64,000 nt of DNA from assembly GCA_946894095.1 (NCBI GenBank), contig OX335641.1:14340501-14404500 (forward strand). Reading direction: 5' to 3'. Below, piece by piece: positions 44,401 to 59,400 of the stretch. Under the pieces are notes generated by a model. That model was not told where the DNA came from. It searched no databases and worked only from the letters and a program-made list of their open reading frames with translations. This DNA comes from Incurvaria masculella (taxonomy: Eukaryota > Arthropoda > Insecta > Lepidoptera > Incurvariidae). Numbering within the stretch: the stretch's first letter is position 1; the number at the start of each line of letters is the position of its first letter. The translations under genes and the position numbers were made by a program.

Positions 44401-47400
44401 TGAGAAGGTCACCTTGATGTCAAGTACAGGCGGCTCGACATAGCGCGGACCGAGTACGTTAACGATGAAAGCGGTGATGGCGGGCGACACGCGGTCCACT
44501 CGCAGCGACCGCACAACCAAGATCTTCTGGAACTCCATGCAAATGTCGTTCCACTCCCCTGCGGAGCTTACTTTAGTTTAGTCCGTAATAATCATTTTAA
44601 TGTAAGATAATGTTATACAACTATTTTGTGGGACATCTTTAGTGTAATGCACAATGACAGGAATAGGACAAACTAACATTGTATATGTAAACAAAATATG
44701 AATACGTATATAAATCAAATAAGGTTACATGTTGTATAAATAAAGAATAATATTTTGTTTGGGGACGCATCATTAAGTCCAAAAAGCACAAGGTCCAAAC
44801 CCCATAGCGTCCAAAACTCTTATGAATGCGAATATTTTCAATTAGATTAGTTAGGTTGGATTATGCATTTTATAATACACACGAAAAATACATACCTTTG
44901 GATGTTCTGGGTTTTGGACCTTATGCTTTTTTTAGGGTTCCGTACCCAAAGGGTGAAAACGGAACCCTATTACTTAGCCTCGGCTGTCCAACCGTCCGTC
45001 CGACCGTCTGTCAAAGGGCTGTATCTCATAAACCGTAATAGGTAGGCAGTTGAAATTTTCACAGATTGTGTATTTATTTTGCCGCTATAACAACAAATAG
45101 GTATAATAAAAAAATAATAAAAATGAAAGGCCCCCCTTAACGTAATTTTTTTTGTGTTTCAGTTTCAGTTTCTTTATTTCCTCCATTAGATGTATATTAC
45201 ACACTCGGATTCGTAATTTTTTTTTCCTGTACGATGTTCCCGTTAAATCTTGTACGATGGTGCGGAACCCTTCGTGTGCGAGTCCGACTTGCACTTGGCC
45301 GGTTTTTGGACTTCATGAAGGAGACCCTTTTGTTTACCCACTCGGATATTCTATACGATTTTTTTTTTTATATTTTTATGTAATTAGAAATGTAATATTG
45401 CTCTGTAAATAGTTGATATTAATTTATTTTAAGTTTAATAATAATATATAATATATAATAATAATAATCTCGGAGTGGTCCGTCGTGCCGGTTGGTGACC
45501 GGACTGCCGGGGTCCCGGCGGCCACTTCCGGGGGGGACCGGGGGCCCTTCCGTCCATCGTGTCGGTTTCTCACCATCCCAGGCAGACAGTGACGAAGCCA
45601 CAGAGTTGCGCTTTGACCACAAATCTTCGCTACTTGTCCCCTGTGCAACCTCACACCACACAACCATGCAATGACACCAACAAAGAAGAACGTATATTCA
45701 GCGGTGCACAACCCCGGCACTCTTCGCGTAGATTTCGCGAACATACGGGGGCTGCACACAAACCTGAATGCCGTGCACCTGCACCTGGAGCAGACGAAGC
45801 CGGCCATGCTTTTTCTTACGGAGACACAAATATCACGACCTGCCGACACGTCGTACCTGCACTATCCCGGTTTTACTCTGGAGGAATCCTTCCGTCCGAA
45901 GGCCGGGGTATGCCTGTTCGTCAGGTCTGATATTTGTTGTCGCCGTCTTCATTGCATGGAGGACCCCGAACACTCTGTGCTTTGGGTCCATGTTGACATG
46001 GGGACGGACACGCGGCTGTACGCGTGTCTGTACAGACCGCACAACGGGGACAGGGAGGTTACTCGAGTTCTCGAGTACATGAGCAAAGCGGCAGACGATG
46101 CACAGGCAAGGTTCCCCTCAGCGGAGTTGGTCTTTCTGGGAGATTTCAACGCGCACCATGCGTTGTGGCTAGGCTCCGAGAAGACTGACTTTGCCGGTAG
46201 GGCTGTGCGTAACTTCGCCTTGGCGCACAACCTGACTCAATTGGTGACGCAACATACGCGTATCCCAGATCGAGCAGGTGATGCGTCCTCCTTACTGGAT
46301 CTTCTGCTGACCACCAAACCCGCCGGGTATAAGGTGTCGGTGCTTGCCCCCTTGGGGTCATCTGATCATTGCCTGGTGAGGTGTGCCACACACCCAGACT
46401 GAGAAACGTGCGCCCGGCACGCGTCTGGTGTGGCATTATGAGTCGGCAGATTGGGACGGAATGCGAGAACACTTCTCCTCCTTCCCTTGGAGAGAGCTCT
46501 GTTTCAGCGCTATGGATCCGTCGAGCTGTGCGAATGCCGTTTCCGAGGTGATCACGGGAGCTATGGAGCTTTTTATTCCCAGCTCCACCAAATCCCTCGG
46601 TGGCAAAAGCCAGCCATGGTTTAACGCGGAATGTGCGGCCGCTTGTTCTACTAAGAACGCGGCCCACCGTGCATGGTCCCGTGCGCGAACACGGCGTGAC
46701 CCAGACGTAAAAGCGCTGAAACAAGCTCTTAACGTAGCCTCCAGATCCAGTAAGAGAGCAATTGCCAGAGCGAAGTTCGAGCATATCGGCAGAATTGGCG
46801 AGAAGTTGATCAGCCACCCGACTGGGAGCCGTCAATTCTGGTCCCTTGCCAAATCTGCGAAGCGAATTTCTGCCGCTCCTCACTTCCACCATTGCAGCAG
46901 CCTGACGGATCACTCGCTTTTTCCGCCAAAGAGAAGGCCAACCTTCTGGTGGACATCTTTTCGGCGAATTCTCGCCTGGATGATGGTGGTTCCATTCCGC
47001 CTGCCATTCCTGGGTGCGGAGTATCTATGCCGAGCATACAATTCCGCCAGGGAGTTGTACGGCGTGAGCTCTTCGCCCTAGATTCCAGGAAGGCGAGTGG
47101 CCCTGATGGCATTCCTGCGCTGGTGTTGAAGAAATGTGCTCCGGAATTAGCTCCTGTCCTTACCCGCCTTTACCGCCTATCGTACTCCACTGGATGTGTG
47201 CCCGCAGCTTGGAAATCGGCCAACGTTCAGCCCGTGCCTAAAAAAGGCGATCGATCAGACCCGGCCAACTACCGTCCCATAGCCATTACCTCTCTTCTCT
47301 GCAAAGTGATGGAGCGCATCATTAACTCACAGCTGATGAAGTATCTAGAGAGCAATGAACTCCTCAGCGATCGTCAATACGGCTTCCGTCGGAATCGATC

Positions 47401-50400
47401 TGCTGGGGATCTCCTAGTTCACGTCTCACATGAGATGGGTGATGCGCTCGAAAATCATGGCGAAGGTATGGCTATCGGCCTGGATATCGCGAAAGCATTT
47501 GACCGGGTCTGGCACAAGGCACTGCTTTCCAAGCTGCCCTCCTATGGCCTGCCACCCGAGCTGTGTGACTGGATCGCCGACTTCCTGCATGGCCGCAGCA
47601 TAAAAGTCTTGGTTGACGGATGCTGCTCCGAAGCCATGTCTGTGAATGCCGGCGTGCCGCAGGGCTCTGTGCTGTCCCCGACCCTCTTTCTGGTTCAAAT
47701 TAATGATCTGCTTAATTTGGGCGACATCGACTGCTACGCAGACGATAGCACAGTACTAGCCAGGTACACCAGTCACCAGACCGCAAGCCGGGCTGAAGTG
47801 GAGGAGAATAGGCGGCGCCTCGTTGTTAGACTCGAAGAGACCCTGGAAAAAGTTTCCGAATGGGGTCTCCAGAACCTCGTCGAGTTTAACGCGAGCAAGA
47901 CACAGGCGTGCGTGTTCAGTGCGAAGCGTACTCCGTTTAGTGTGGCTCCGACTTTCCAGGGAGCAACTCTACGTATTGACGAGCATATAGGGATACTTGG
48001 GGTCGACCTGACGCATAACCTTAATTTCGGACGCCATATCGAGGATAAAGCCAAGCTCGCCTCTAAAAAGCTGGGAGTTCTTAACAGGGTACGACAGTAT
48101 TTCACGCCTGACCAAAAACTGCTCCTTTATAAGGCGCAGATAAGGTCTTGCGTGGAGTACTGCTCGCATTTGTGGGACCGCTCAGCTCAGCACCTGCTTG
48201 GCTCCCTGGACTCGATACAGCGTCGGGCCGTGCGTCTCGTCGACGATCCCGAGGTGTCTTTGAATCTAGAGACCCTCCAACTCCGAAGGGATGTTGGGTC
48301 TCTCTCTGTGTTCTACCGTCTTTACCATGGAGAATGTTCATCGGAGCTGCATAACGCTGTCCCTCCGTCCCCTTTCTACCATCGCACAACACGGAACAGG
48401 CAGGAAATGCACCCGTACACTGTCGACATTCCAAAAATTAGAACCAACCGATCCTCTAGGTCCTTTATCTATAGGGTCGGTAAACTATGGAACGCACTCC
48501 CTGCCGAGTTATTTCCCCTTAAGTACCACCTGGGTTCCTTCAAACATGGTGTGAAGAAGCACCTGGCCGGCCGGCATGGTTTTCGCAGCCCCGAAAATTC
48601 GAAAGCTCATGGGCGTCGTCGGGCACCTTAAGAGGTCCTGGCGTATGCCATATGCCGCGCTTTACATAAAAAAAAAAAAAAAAATGTAATTAAACTATAC
48701 CAAGGGCTGTGTTTGACTGGAGCGATAACAGAGAGGCATCGCAATAGTACCGTTATAGTGTCTCAATGTTATGATAAGCGCGCCGAGATGCGCGGGAGTG
48801 CGTGCTACGCCCAATGATTTTTTTTCGGCGGTCCAACGCTTTGGTGTAAACACTTTCTGGACGAAATGTTAAGCATGTCTCTCAGCTCAGCAAATCAGTC
48901 TGGGTCCGACCTCCGACTCAAGTTTAACCAGAGTTGTAACCAGTTCGCAGGGCATATTGTTCTCACTGGGAGAGCACGAAGTCCTCAAGCCAGCCTAATT
49001 CCATTCCTAATTCCAATTCCAGTCATTGTTTGCAGACCTTGCAATTGCTTAAAAACCATTCATGACAACAATGGGCAAGTTTTTCTGTTGATTGTTGGGC
49101 GTCATGTTATTGATAACTTTGTACAAATGTTGATCTAATGACTGGGGTAATCGAAAGCATGGGCGGGGGAACCCTACAGTGATAAATGAAATGTAGAGTC
49201 TGAGCTTATATTTGAAGGTCGCTTGATAAAATAGTCAGAGTGCAGTACCAATAAGGGGTTGCGTGTCAGGCTCGGGGTGCAGATACCACTGCTGCCATTC
49301 CTTGGTGTTAATCTCAAAGGTTTCCTCCAAACCATGGAAGCCAGGCAACTTGTCCAACTCCGTGATGTTGTCCCAGCACTCGTCGGTCATCCACTCTGCA
49401 ACCGCAAACCAATGCAGAATGTACAAAAGCTGCAGGAACATTCATGAAACTTTGCTAAAATAATTTTCAAAGTGCTAAAGTTTAATAAAATAGATGTTGC
49501 AAGGGTAATGTTCGATCGAGCATCATAGTAGAGAGAACGCCCAATATTCAATGGGAAATGGAGTCGCTCGAAAGAATAGGGTGGGCTCACCAGTGGGATT
49601 ATCCGGTTGCTCCGACCGGTCGAGGACGACGCCGCCCTTTAGCAGGAAAATGTACTCATTGAAGGACATCTTGCCAGCTTGAAAGAGGATGCGCGACACC
49701 AGGTGGAACGAGAAAAGCAGCTTATGCCTCTCAAACAGAGCTCGACAAGTGTTCCTGTGTAAGTATTACGGTCTCAATTAAATATACAGTCTCAGTTATA
49801 TCAAATGTGCGCTCTTCTTCTTAAGTTTTATCTGCTTTACATTTTGGGCTATATTCAATATATTCTATATGGTGTCGTTAAGGTGGCCCAACCCGGCGGG
49901 ACGAACTCATTCGCGGGCACGGTACAAAACCGTGCTGTTGCGCTCTGGGACCTTCTCTGTTTAAAAAAAAAAAGACAGGCTCCGTGATGAGCAAGATGCA
50001 ACGTGTCCACAAAAAAGAAAATGGGCATAGTGTATGATTTGTAAGATTTACGAAAATTTTAATTACAAAACGACTTGTAGCTAAAAGTAAACCACGACCG
50101 CTGTAATAAAAAATCGAACAAAAACCAAATAGATTATAAATCTGGATTAAATAAGCTATGTCTGATGACTAATCTTTTTAAGATGTTCTTACTTTATCAT
50201 TGCGTAATCCACCTCCAAAGTTATTGTATAAAACGCGCGAAAAATTCGAACTTTCTGACCTCATAACTTAGAAACCAAACACAATTTTACAATGCCAACG
50301 GTCATCAGACATCTAGTTTGATCAAATAAAGCTATTTTGAGCAAAACTTGGGATCTCTAACAATAAATTTGGGCGTGATCTTCTTTCCCAGTTTGTATGG

Positions 50401-53400
50401 GGAGAGATGAGCGGGATGGGCCACCTTAAACAATGATACTAAAACGAATGCCTGCCCATGTAAATATTATAAGTCTCTGCTTTTAAAATAGATGTTGCAA
50501 GGGTAATGTTGACCAATGTTGACCAATACCGAGAAAAAAAAAATATATATATACATAGTTTCTCGGTATTGGTCAAAATCTCATATAGGAATCTATTAAT
50601 ACTTTATTGATAGGGCTGCTCTCAAACCTCTTATACTCTTAATTTTCTGTAGGTGGTAGCATTTAAAGGGATATGTAACTATGTGATCAGCTGACAGTAG
50701 TAGTTTATGACAAAACTTATAGTATTGAAACCTAATGTGCAAGTGTTTCACAGTGTTGTGTTGCCACTGGAGCAGTGCATCGCTTAAAGGTACTTGCTTA
50801 CGGTGACGCTTGGCTCGGGTTATCTCTTTCCCTAAAATATGGTTGAAAGAGGTTATGGCTGTGCCCGGCGTGATGCTCGTGAACGGGTGCTGTTTGTGGG
50901 GACTGACCTGCTCCAATTGGCAACATATTAGTTGGAGAGGATTGTCTTTGCAAATAAAATTATATTTGTCATGAACTGTTGCATACGGCATGGATTGTAA
51001 ATTTTGTGTATTCATGTTAATTTAGTGTTTTATCCGATTGCGATATCCGAGTGCAGCGTACTGTCTATGGATGATGAATAAACAATACAATACAATATGG
51101 TAGTCTTCTTTGTTTCCTTATTTCGATAACAGCGAAATACTACACATTACCATGTACCCCCAATTAAGTCATTAATAATATCAATGCTGTGAGCACCGCA
51201 CTAGACACATTTTAGCTGAGAGAAAAAGTACAAACAAGAGAGACACGACCAGAACAGCAATTACATAATAACCATGAAATAATTGTTAACTGACTTGTAA
51301 ACAGCGTAGGTGTGAAACTCGTTGAGGTTGTTTATGCGGTCCTCAAGCTCGCCACCCTTGGGGCTGCGATCGATGGAGTAGTTGAATAGCTCGATGTAGG
51401 CTTCCAGCGAGAACTGGTACATTGGGTCGATGCGCGAGAGGTCATTCAGCGCGAAGAACAGCACGGACGCGCGCGTCGCTACAGGTATGTATCCCTGCCG
51501 GACATGTTGTACATGGACGTAAGAGAATTAAAATAAAACCATGCCGTGAACGACACCGACGATGAATGTACGCTCTCTTTTTGGTTGAATGTTAGAAAAG
51601 CTAAAGGGAGTGTGTACATCTCATTCCTCAGCTAGTTACAATAAAATAATATTATAGAACACCGACCTGCCTCGCCGTATCGATCTCCTTCTCGGTGACC
51701 TGGGAGGTCACCAGCGCATCTTTTACCTCGAGCGAGGTTCGCTGAGACGTCTGCAGAGTCACAAACAGCTCCTCATTCTCCAGCAGTGGAACTTGGGACT
51801 CGTACATAATACGCAGCAGGTCGTTCTCCAAGTCCAACTGAAAGTCCGTGCCGCATGCATCGATATTAGCCTCCCAGTGACCCAAATACTGCCTCAATAA
51901 TTCTGCAGAATAGTCTTGGTAAAGGTTTTACCACGGAGGGTGGGTTTTACATTGGCTAAAACTGAGAAGAATAAAAGCAAACGAAAACCAAGTCTGCGAA
52001 TGTTACATTCACCACGAGATGAGCAACTTGTCCTTCTATCAAGCTTAACAATGTCACCATCCCACAATCAGATCACGTCAAATATATCGACCTCCATTTC
52101 GACGGACAACTCACTTGGACAAAATACATATTCACAAAGAGAAAAAAAACTTTAGATATAATTGCGGAAGCTGTATATTGGTTGATTGTTCGAAAACCAG
52201 TCTGGACGTATTGTATTCAGCTGTGGGGAACAGCCGCACACTCCAACATGGAAATCATCAAACGTTTCCAAAATAAAATGCTTCGCATAGTAACAACTGC
52301 TACTGGTTTGTAACAAATAACTTGCTACACATGGACCTGAATGTTCCATCTGCCAAACTGGGATAGAGAGACATATGAAATTGTTCCTCAATGATTACTA
52401 TAATTTACCAAATCTCAAAGAAATGTTCACAAAAAATACAAACAAACACCTTAGAGGGCACAGCTTAAAACTGAACCACTCTGCATCAAATTCTAACCCC
52501 AGGAAACACTTCTTGGTCAACAGAGTTGTAGACTCTTGGAACAAGTCGCCGGAGGAGGTCATTAGTGCTGAAACTGTAAATGGATTTAAAAACCGACTAG
52601 ACAATAAAAAAAAACAAATAATCAATAATAATAATAAACAATCAATAATCAATAAATAAAATCAATATAAATACATAATTTGAATGACAGTAATATTAAT
52701 AATACCAATTTAAAAATTAAAAAAATACACAAGTGCACTCCGGGAAAAATTAAATTCACGCATCAGCTTCAAGCTGCTAGTGATATAAATAACATAATAA
52801 TAATAATAATTGTTAGGACAAATTATTATAATTGTTCCGACGAATTGAGAACCTCCTCCTTTTTTGAAGTCAGTTAAAAATCACAAAACACCTCAACCTT
52901 TTTGCAAAAAATCTGATGAATTTTACATCGAAGGCTCGTCGAATTAAGCCTTAAAGAAACATAAGAATTTATTATTATTAAATATAAGAAGCTATTTCTC
53001 CATAGTTACTACTCGCACTACTGCTCACGATACCCAAAGGTAGACTGGTAGAAAATGCCTCCGGCATTAAGTTGTCCCTTTTGCCCGAGTTTTTTTTGAG
53101 TGCAATAAACTTATATAAAAATAAAAAATAAAGAATTTTTAGGATACGACATTGTTCTTATACCAGGCAAGACATATAAGAAAGAGAAAACCAACATACT
53201 GCTGAATGTCCAAATTGGAGACAGATTGCAGTACAAAGAAGACAAATAAAACCATGCCGCATGCATTTAAATTTTCTACATCCACATTGGCAACAGTGGG
53301 TTTCAAGACAAAAAAAACAAAAAAGTCCAAAAAATGTGCTCACCAGAGTCTTCTCGTTATTTGCGATGGTGAGCACCAGGGTGTCTTTCATCTGTTCGAG

Positions 53401-56400
53401 CTGAGGTCGTTCTCTCCTCACCACGATGCCTAGCAGCTGTGAGGTAAGCCCCTGTTCTTTCACAGCAAAGTTCACCATCGTCGTCTTGGTTAGCACTTCC
53501 GGCGTATAGACTGGGTTACCTGTTATATTTCTGAACTAATTGATAAGGCTAACTTAGCAATCATAAGGCACATCTTTTGAAACCGACTTGAAACATCTTT
53601 TCTCAGGAAAATTCTAATTTTCACTGTTGAAAGAATGTCAAAGACATTAAGAATCTGTGGATCCTGAAAAGATTTTTTTAGTCGCTCAGCCATTTAGAGT
53701 TGAGATAATTTGATGATATTACTTCAACAAAGTGCAAAAACAGAGTGATGTTATAATGTATGGAAATTACTATATCATTATAATATTGGTAATATTAAAA
53801 TATTTTAAAACCAACCCAGCTTAGTTGTTAGATACAATCGGAACTTGTCATTGTAGCCGATCATTTTCTCGTTGAATTTAATAACAAAGTTGGCCCCAAT
53901 CCTAACAATCGCCTTGTCAAGGATGGGAGCGATGGAGGGATCAAGGATCTCGCCAACGTTCTGGATAATGACGGGCATTCCTGCCGACAGGCACTGTTCC
54001 GTAACCTTCAAGTAGTTTGGTTGGCCGAAGTCCACAACCTGGTACGGAAGCAGTTGTATGGGAGTTAACTTTCAGATGAGGGCATATGCAAGAATCGGCA
54101 TTTGATGTGAATTAATTGCAAAAAAGACGACGTATGCATGTTTACCGTTAAAAAATTACCTGAACGTGGTTTTTCTCCTCAAGCCTAGATAGCCAGATGA
54201 GTGCTTGCCCTTGTGGGTCCACGGCCAAGGGCCACCGTGTTGCCGTAAGCACTATGATACCATTCTCTGCACTAAAGTTGTCATCTGCAAAGCACACTGC
54301 CTATTAATGTCCACTGAGAAGACCTTCTTAAATCCTAAAATGAATCCTTAATTTTGAAAACTACGACAGCACCAAGACTTTTTTTGAGGCTTAATGAGAT
54401 TTAATGTTAAAGGTTTGCAATACCGTCTGCCCATATTTTCGTTTTACTACTACGTAGCATATTATGAAAGAACATCAGATACTTCGGTACACGGTTCCAA
54501 GAGCACTTACCGGGCAACCCCATATAGTTCCAGTCACGCAAAGTGGCGTCATCCAGCAAGAAATGTTTCATTGATAGATCCATCGTCACTGGTACTTCTT
54601 CAGAAAATACCTGAAATCCAGGCAAATCGTATTTTATAACGATACTGGAATATCACAAAGTTTCAATACCTACATGCTGGAAGATGATTTACATATTTAA
54701 TATTTTTCTAAGATTCATTTTATCAAGGTGAATCTAAATATGCAGTTTAACAGCTAATATAACATTGAAGTATTGCAATCAGATTTTAAAAAATAGCAGA
54801 TTTTTGATCTTGAAATTAATCTGAAGGACAATTCTAACTAATATATTCACTCACTAATTTGTCCGCCTCAGTGGCCCAGTGGCGCGACACTTCGGCGATC
54901 GCTCTCCGAAGTTAAGCAACGCTGGGTCCGGTCTGGTCTTGGATGGATGACCATTCGACCGTTGAGAGAGGCTGGCCGTAGTTCGGATTCCACGTTAAAC
55001 TGTAGGTCCCCTTCCTTACTTACTAGGTGGTAGGGTTATTCCCGCCCGGGTTGGTACCATCGCATTGGATGAACGATGGTCGAAGCGGCAATGAAAATTG
55101 TCCGTGTTTTCCATCCAGTTCAATGTAGCCGTGCAATATAAGGAAGGTCCTGGCATGGCACCTAGTTCCCATGTGGTGTGTTGGGCTAATACCATGACAG
55201 AAGGTGTGGTATTAGCCATCCATGTCCAGTCACATAAAAAAAAAATTACCAATATTCTGATGGAATATTAGATACATTGTTCCAATTTCGAGTATTAATT
55301 TCAACACCAAGGTATTCTTGCTACAAATCATGAGATACCAACCTAATGGGAAAACGGTCACGTCATGGAATAAAAAATTTCAATAAATATCAGTTATATG
55401 GGTAATAGTCACAAGAAACAACATCTTATAAAACCTCGCTGGATACCTCTTTAAACCAATCGTTCATCAACATCTCGCGGTACTCGGACACGAACGGGCC
55501 GAGGTAGGCGATGAAGCCTGTGGCGATTAAGCAGTCGCCCGGCAAGTTGCTAAACTCTTCGTCAAGACGCAGCACTGTCGCCTGCCAGCGCTCTTTTTCG
55601 CCTGAAAATAACTACTTTGAGTATTGTATTTAGGCACACAGAATGAATTCCGACCTATTATTAATAAATAGAAATTTTAGCAATTATTACAATTAAAAAC
55701 CAAAACGATAATGTATCCGTAAATAATGAAGCATAAGGAAGAATATGTTTAAACATGTGACATGTTGGGAACCGAAAACCGATATTATATATTGAGAGAA
55801 TAATTGAGAACTAGTAAAGAATTTCTAACACTCTTTTCACTCCATATCATCCTTTTAAACATTGAATTTGAAAAGAGCTTTCTTAGTGACTGGCTAATGT
55901 CATGAAAAGGATCATAAAACCAAAATTTTATTTCATAAGTACAGCGGTTTGGGCTGGGCGTTGATATTTCTGGTTTTTTATGTTTAGAGATTTTATGAAT
56001 GCAAAGATAAAATCCTTTCTCAATCTTTTACGCAAGTGAAGCAATTTCCTAAATTGTAACAGATTCATTCATATGCTATAAGCACGAATTTTCGTACACT
56101 TAAATCCATTAACAGCTTCATGGGGTCCGTCCTGGCTATGAAACATATTCGGATCTATGGACACTCGCCTGCTAATCCACTAAGCAGAGCCTCCGCACGG
56201 TCTAGTTTCATCTGCAGCATTATGGACTTCTGCTCGAGGTCCTCCTTCTGGCGGACCTTCTCATCATACTCCTTCTGCAGGCGCGCGATCATCTCGCTCA
56301 GCTCGCGCAACTTGGCGCGCGCCTCTGCCAGGATCTGCTGTTTCATCCGGAGCGACTCCAGCGCCTCCTCTAGGCGCTCCTTCTTCGGCTTCACTATTCT

Positions 56401-59400
56401 GTAGGTAGTATTATGGGTATAGTTATTGTGGTTTCCAAAGGGATTAAATGTGTAGGACAGCAAGCTACTGTATGACATTATAGTATAAAAAAATATTCAA
56501 CAGTTTTGGTGATGGGACGGGTCATGTATCAGGCGCTGAACCGGCATAAGATGTGAGAAAATAAGTAAGGGAACTCGATCAATTCTACACCAATCAAAAG
56601 TGGATGCCAAATCTTCCATGCATAACATTTGGCACAGAAGAGCACGAGAGCGAAGAAGGTATGAAAAACGCTCCCGATTGGTGCAGAATTGACCGAAGAC
56701 CCTTGCATATTTTCTCACAGCTTACGCCGGCTACTCCCATTACAAGTGCATAACAAAAAGATTAAAAACGATTTTGAGAATTATTGAATCTCAGTCAACA
56801 AAGAAATGGAGTATTTTTTTAGAAAGACCGCAAATGTACCTTTCAAATCATGATCCTACGACAAATATCGACCAAGTGGGACAATGGCTCTCATGCAGGA
56901 ATTTTATAGAAAAAGGAAATTTGAAAAGACAAGAATGCTAGCAGAATGGTTTGGGCGAGAATATGGGTATTAAAGGTGGTATTTTTAAAAATGTCAGCCT
57001 TTTTTTAACAGCGTCAGATTCAATAAGTAAAACCAGAATGGACGTACTTGTAAACCTTCCCGTATTTCTCGATAGCGCGCACCCATAGACACAGCGACTT
57101 GGCAGCGAGCGACACCAATCCCACTATCTCAGGGTCGAACTCCTGCTTCACCGTGTACTTGCCCACATTTTTGAGCACCTTGTCCGTGATGTGGTCCTTG
57201 TCGTACTCGCGCAGCTTGTCCAGGAAGTACTGGTCACCGAGCTGACGCTTGGCTTCCGCCCAGGTGGGCTCGTGCTACGGAGATTGGAAGTGAACAACAC
57301 AGCTCAAGTTTTATGCTGTTAATTTCTCTCACAAAGCCTGGAGGAGGCTTTAATTAGTTATTTCCTACTAGTATTCATGAAAAATAAATTAGATATACTA
57401 CATTTTATTTAAACATGTATTTTACCCCAAGTAAAATCATGACGGCTTCTAGAACCATCTCCACTTTCTGCGGAGGCTTGGCGTACGACTTCACTTCTGT
57501 CATGTCTTTCTTGTTCAATGAATCGAGAGCCTGAAGTAATACAGATATGGCATCAATTGGGATTCTTAGATATTGTTATCGGTACATGTTTATGATAATA
57601 ACGTGATAATATCGTGTGTTAGCTGTGGTAAACTAGTCGAAAATTTCCATAAGCATTTATGCACGTAGGGGACACATGGCCGTTAAAGAAGGAAGAAAAG
57701 TACGAAATAGGGTTCTATCACCTCTGCCTACCTCTTCAGCGAAAAATTGTGAATTTATTCAGAATGAAAACAAAATCAAGTATCAAAACTCTACTGATTC
57801 TGAAATCGGTTAGATATGTTTTTAATTGTTAAATGGTTTAAATAGTATTACTTAGTACAGTTACCATGTGGGCACTACTTCATTTGGGACCGCTTCAGTA
57901 ATAATTCAGGTTGTACTCATAACATGAAGCCTTATTCAAGACTTTCGGGAAACTCGTCGAGTTAAGTTAGAAAACCAGGTCCAATGTCATCGCTGTTTAT
58001 CTGAATATCTTGAACAAACGATTAGATGTGACAAAAGAAAAATGTTTGATGTAAAGTCTTCAGTCGGCCACCTTGACAGCCTCCTCGAGGGCGGGCATGG
58101 CGCAGGCGAGGTCGCGCGACGCCGCGTCCGCCAGCTTGCGGCACTGCACCTCCTCCTCCTGCGTCTTCTTGCTGCGCGCCGCCACGCTGCGCTGCTGCTC
58201 GTCGGCGTTGCGCTGCTGCACGTTGATCACGCCCATGTACTCGATGCACTGCTCCGTGTATTCCGCCACTTGTTCCTGTGCAACGACAAGACGGCCGAGT
58301 AACGTTATCGTGTTTTTTTATTTGTGAGGACATGTATGGCTGATTAAATCAACCACACCGTCATGATTTTAACCCAACACACCGAACTCCTGTAGCAATT
58401 CGGTGGCATGTCAAGACCTACTGTTCTGATGACTGCATTGGATTGGATGGAAAACACTAAACATTTTTCATTTCCGATTCGACCTTATATTTTTCCAATG
58501 CGATGGTAATAACGCAGGCGGGCTTAGCCCTAACACCTATAAGCAAAAGGAGCCCTCAAATATTAAAGGAATTCAGAACCATGGAGCGAAATGCACTTAT
58601 CCAAATTGGAAAGGGAAAGTAAATGATGCTTGAGGGAGCAAGCATGAGAACAGTAAAGCTGAGCTACACCTGAGCTACAAGCCGCTGGTGCGTGAGCTTT
58701 TCAGTAAGCGATTCTGGACTATAGCACGAGCTAATGTTAGTATTGGTATGTATCTCAGGGTAAAATAAAGATAAAATTAATATTCCACAGGGCACATTTT
58801 TGGCAGTACTCTTGCCCAAATCTTAAGAAATAAGATGTCATTAAGAATCTGTAACGCGCTGCTGACCTTCGCAACCTCCAACTCCACAGACATGGTGCCC
58901 ACGAGGACGGACGTTTCTTCCACCTTGCCGAGACCGTTTCGCAGCTTGTTTGCTTGCAGGGAGATTTCAGCTCGTTTATTTTTTAGCATTCTAAAAAATT
59001 AAATAGTGTTTTAGTATGTGATCTGAGTTTTCAGTGCAAATGGTAAGAATTAAAAAAAAACAAACGTAGATAAAATGTTAAAACTTGCTCTTTATATCCC
59101 GTCACTAACTCCAAGTAGTTAGTGGGAGTCACGTAATTGGTTCGTTTCATCTCCTGGTACATCTTGATCGAGTATTGGCCAACTGACGAGTGTATGAGCG
59201 ACATTATTGAAGCAATTGACGCCCGCAGAGAATCCTCTCTACTCTCCACTATGGACTCCTTCCTGCGAACCTAAAAATGTACCCCTGGTAACTTTAGGCA
59301 ATCAATTGGGCTAGAAGTCAAAAAGTTACTAAAACAATTTTAATCTTAGAGAATAACTAAGGCATCAGCTTATTATATCTCTACTTTTACATGCGTTACT

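Noticed and set aside
46146..46913. 255-codon minus-strand frame
   Set aside because: Antisense of the LINE endonuclease-middle region, no motifs of its own.
56155..56478. Coiled-coil frame as an independent gene
   Set aside because: It is dynein exon w11 plus intron read-through.
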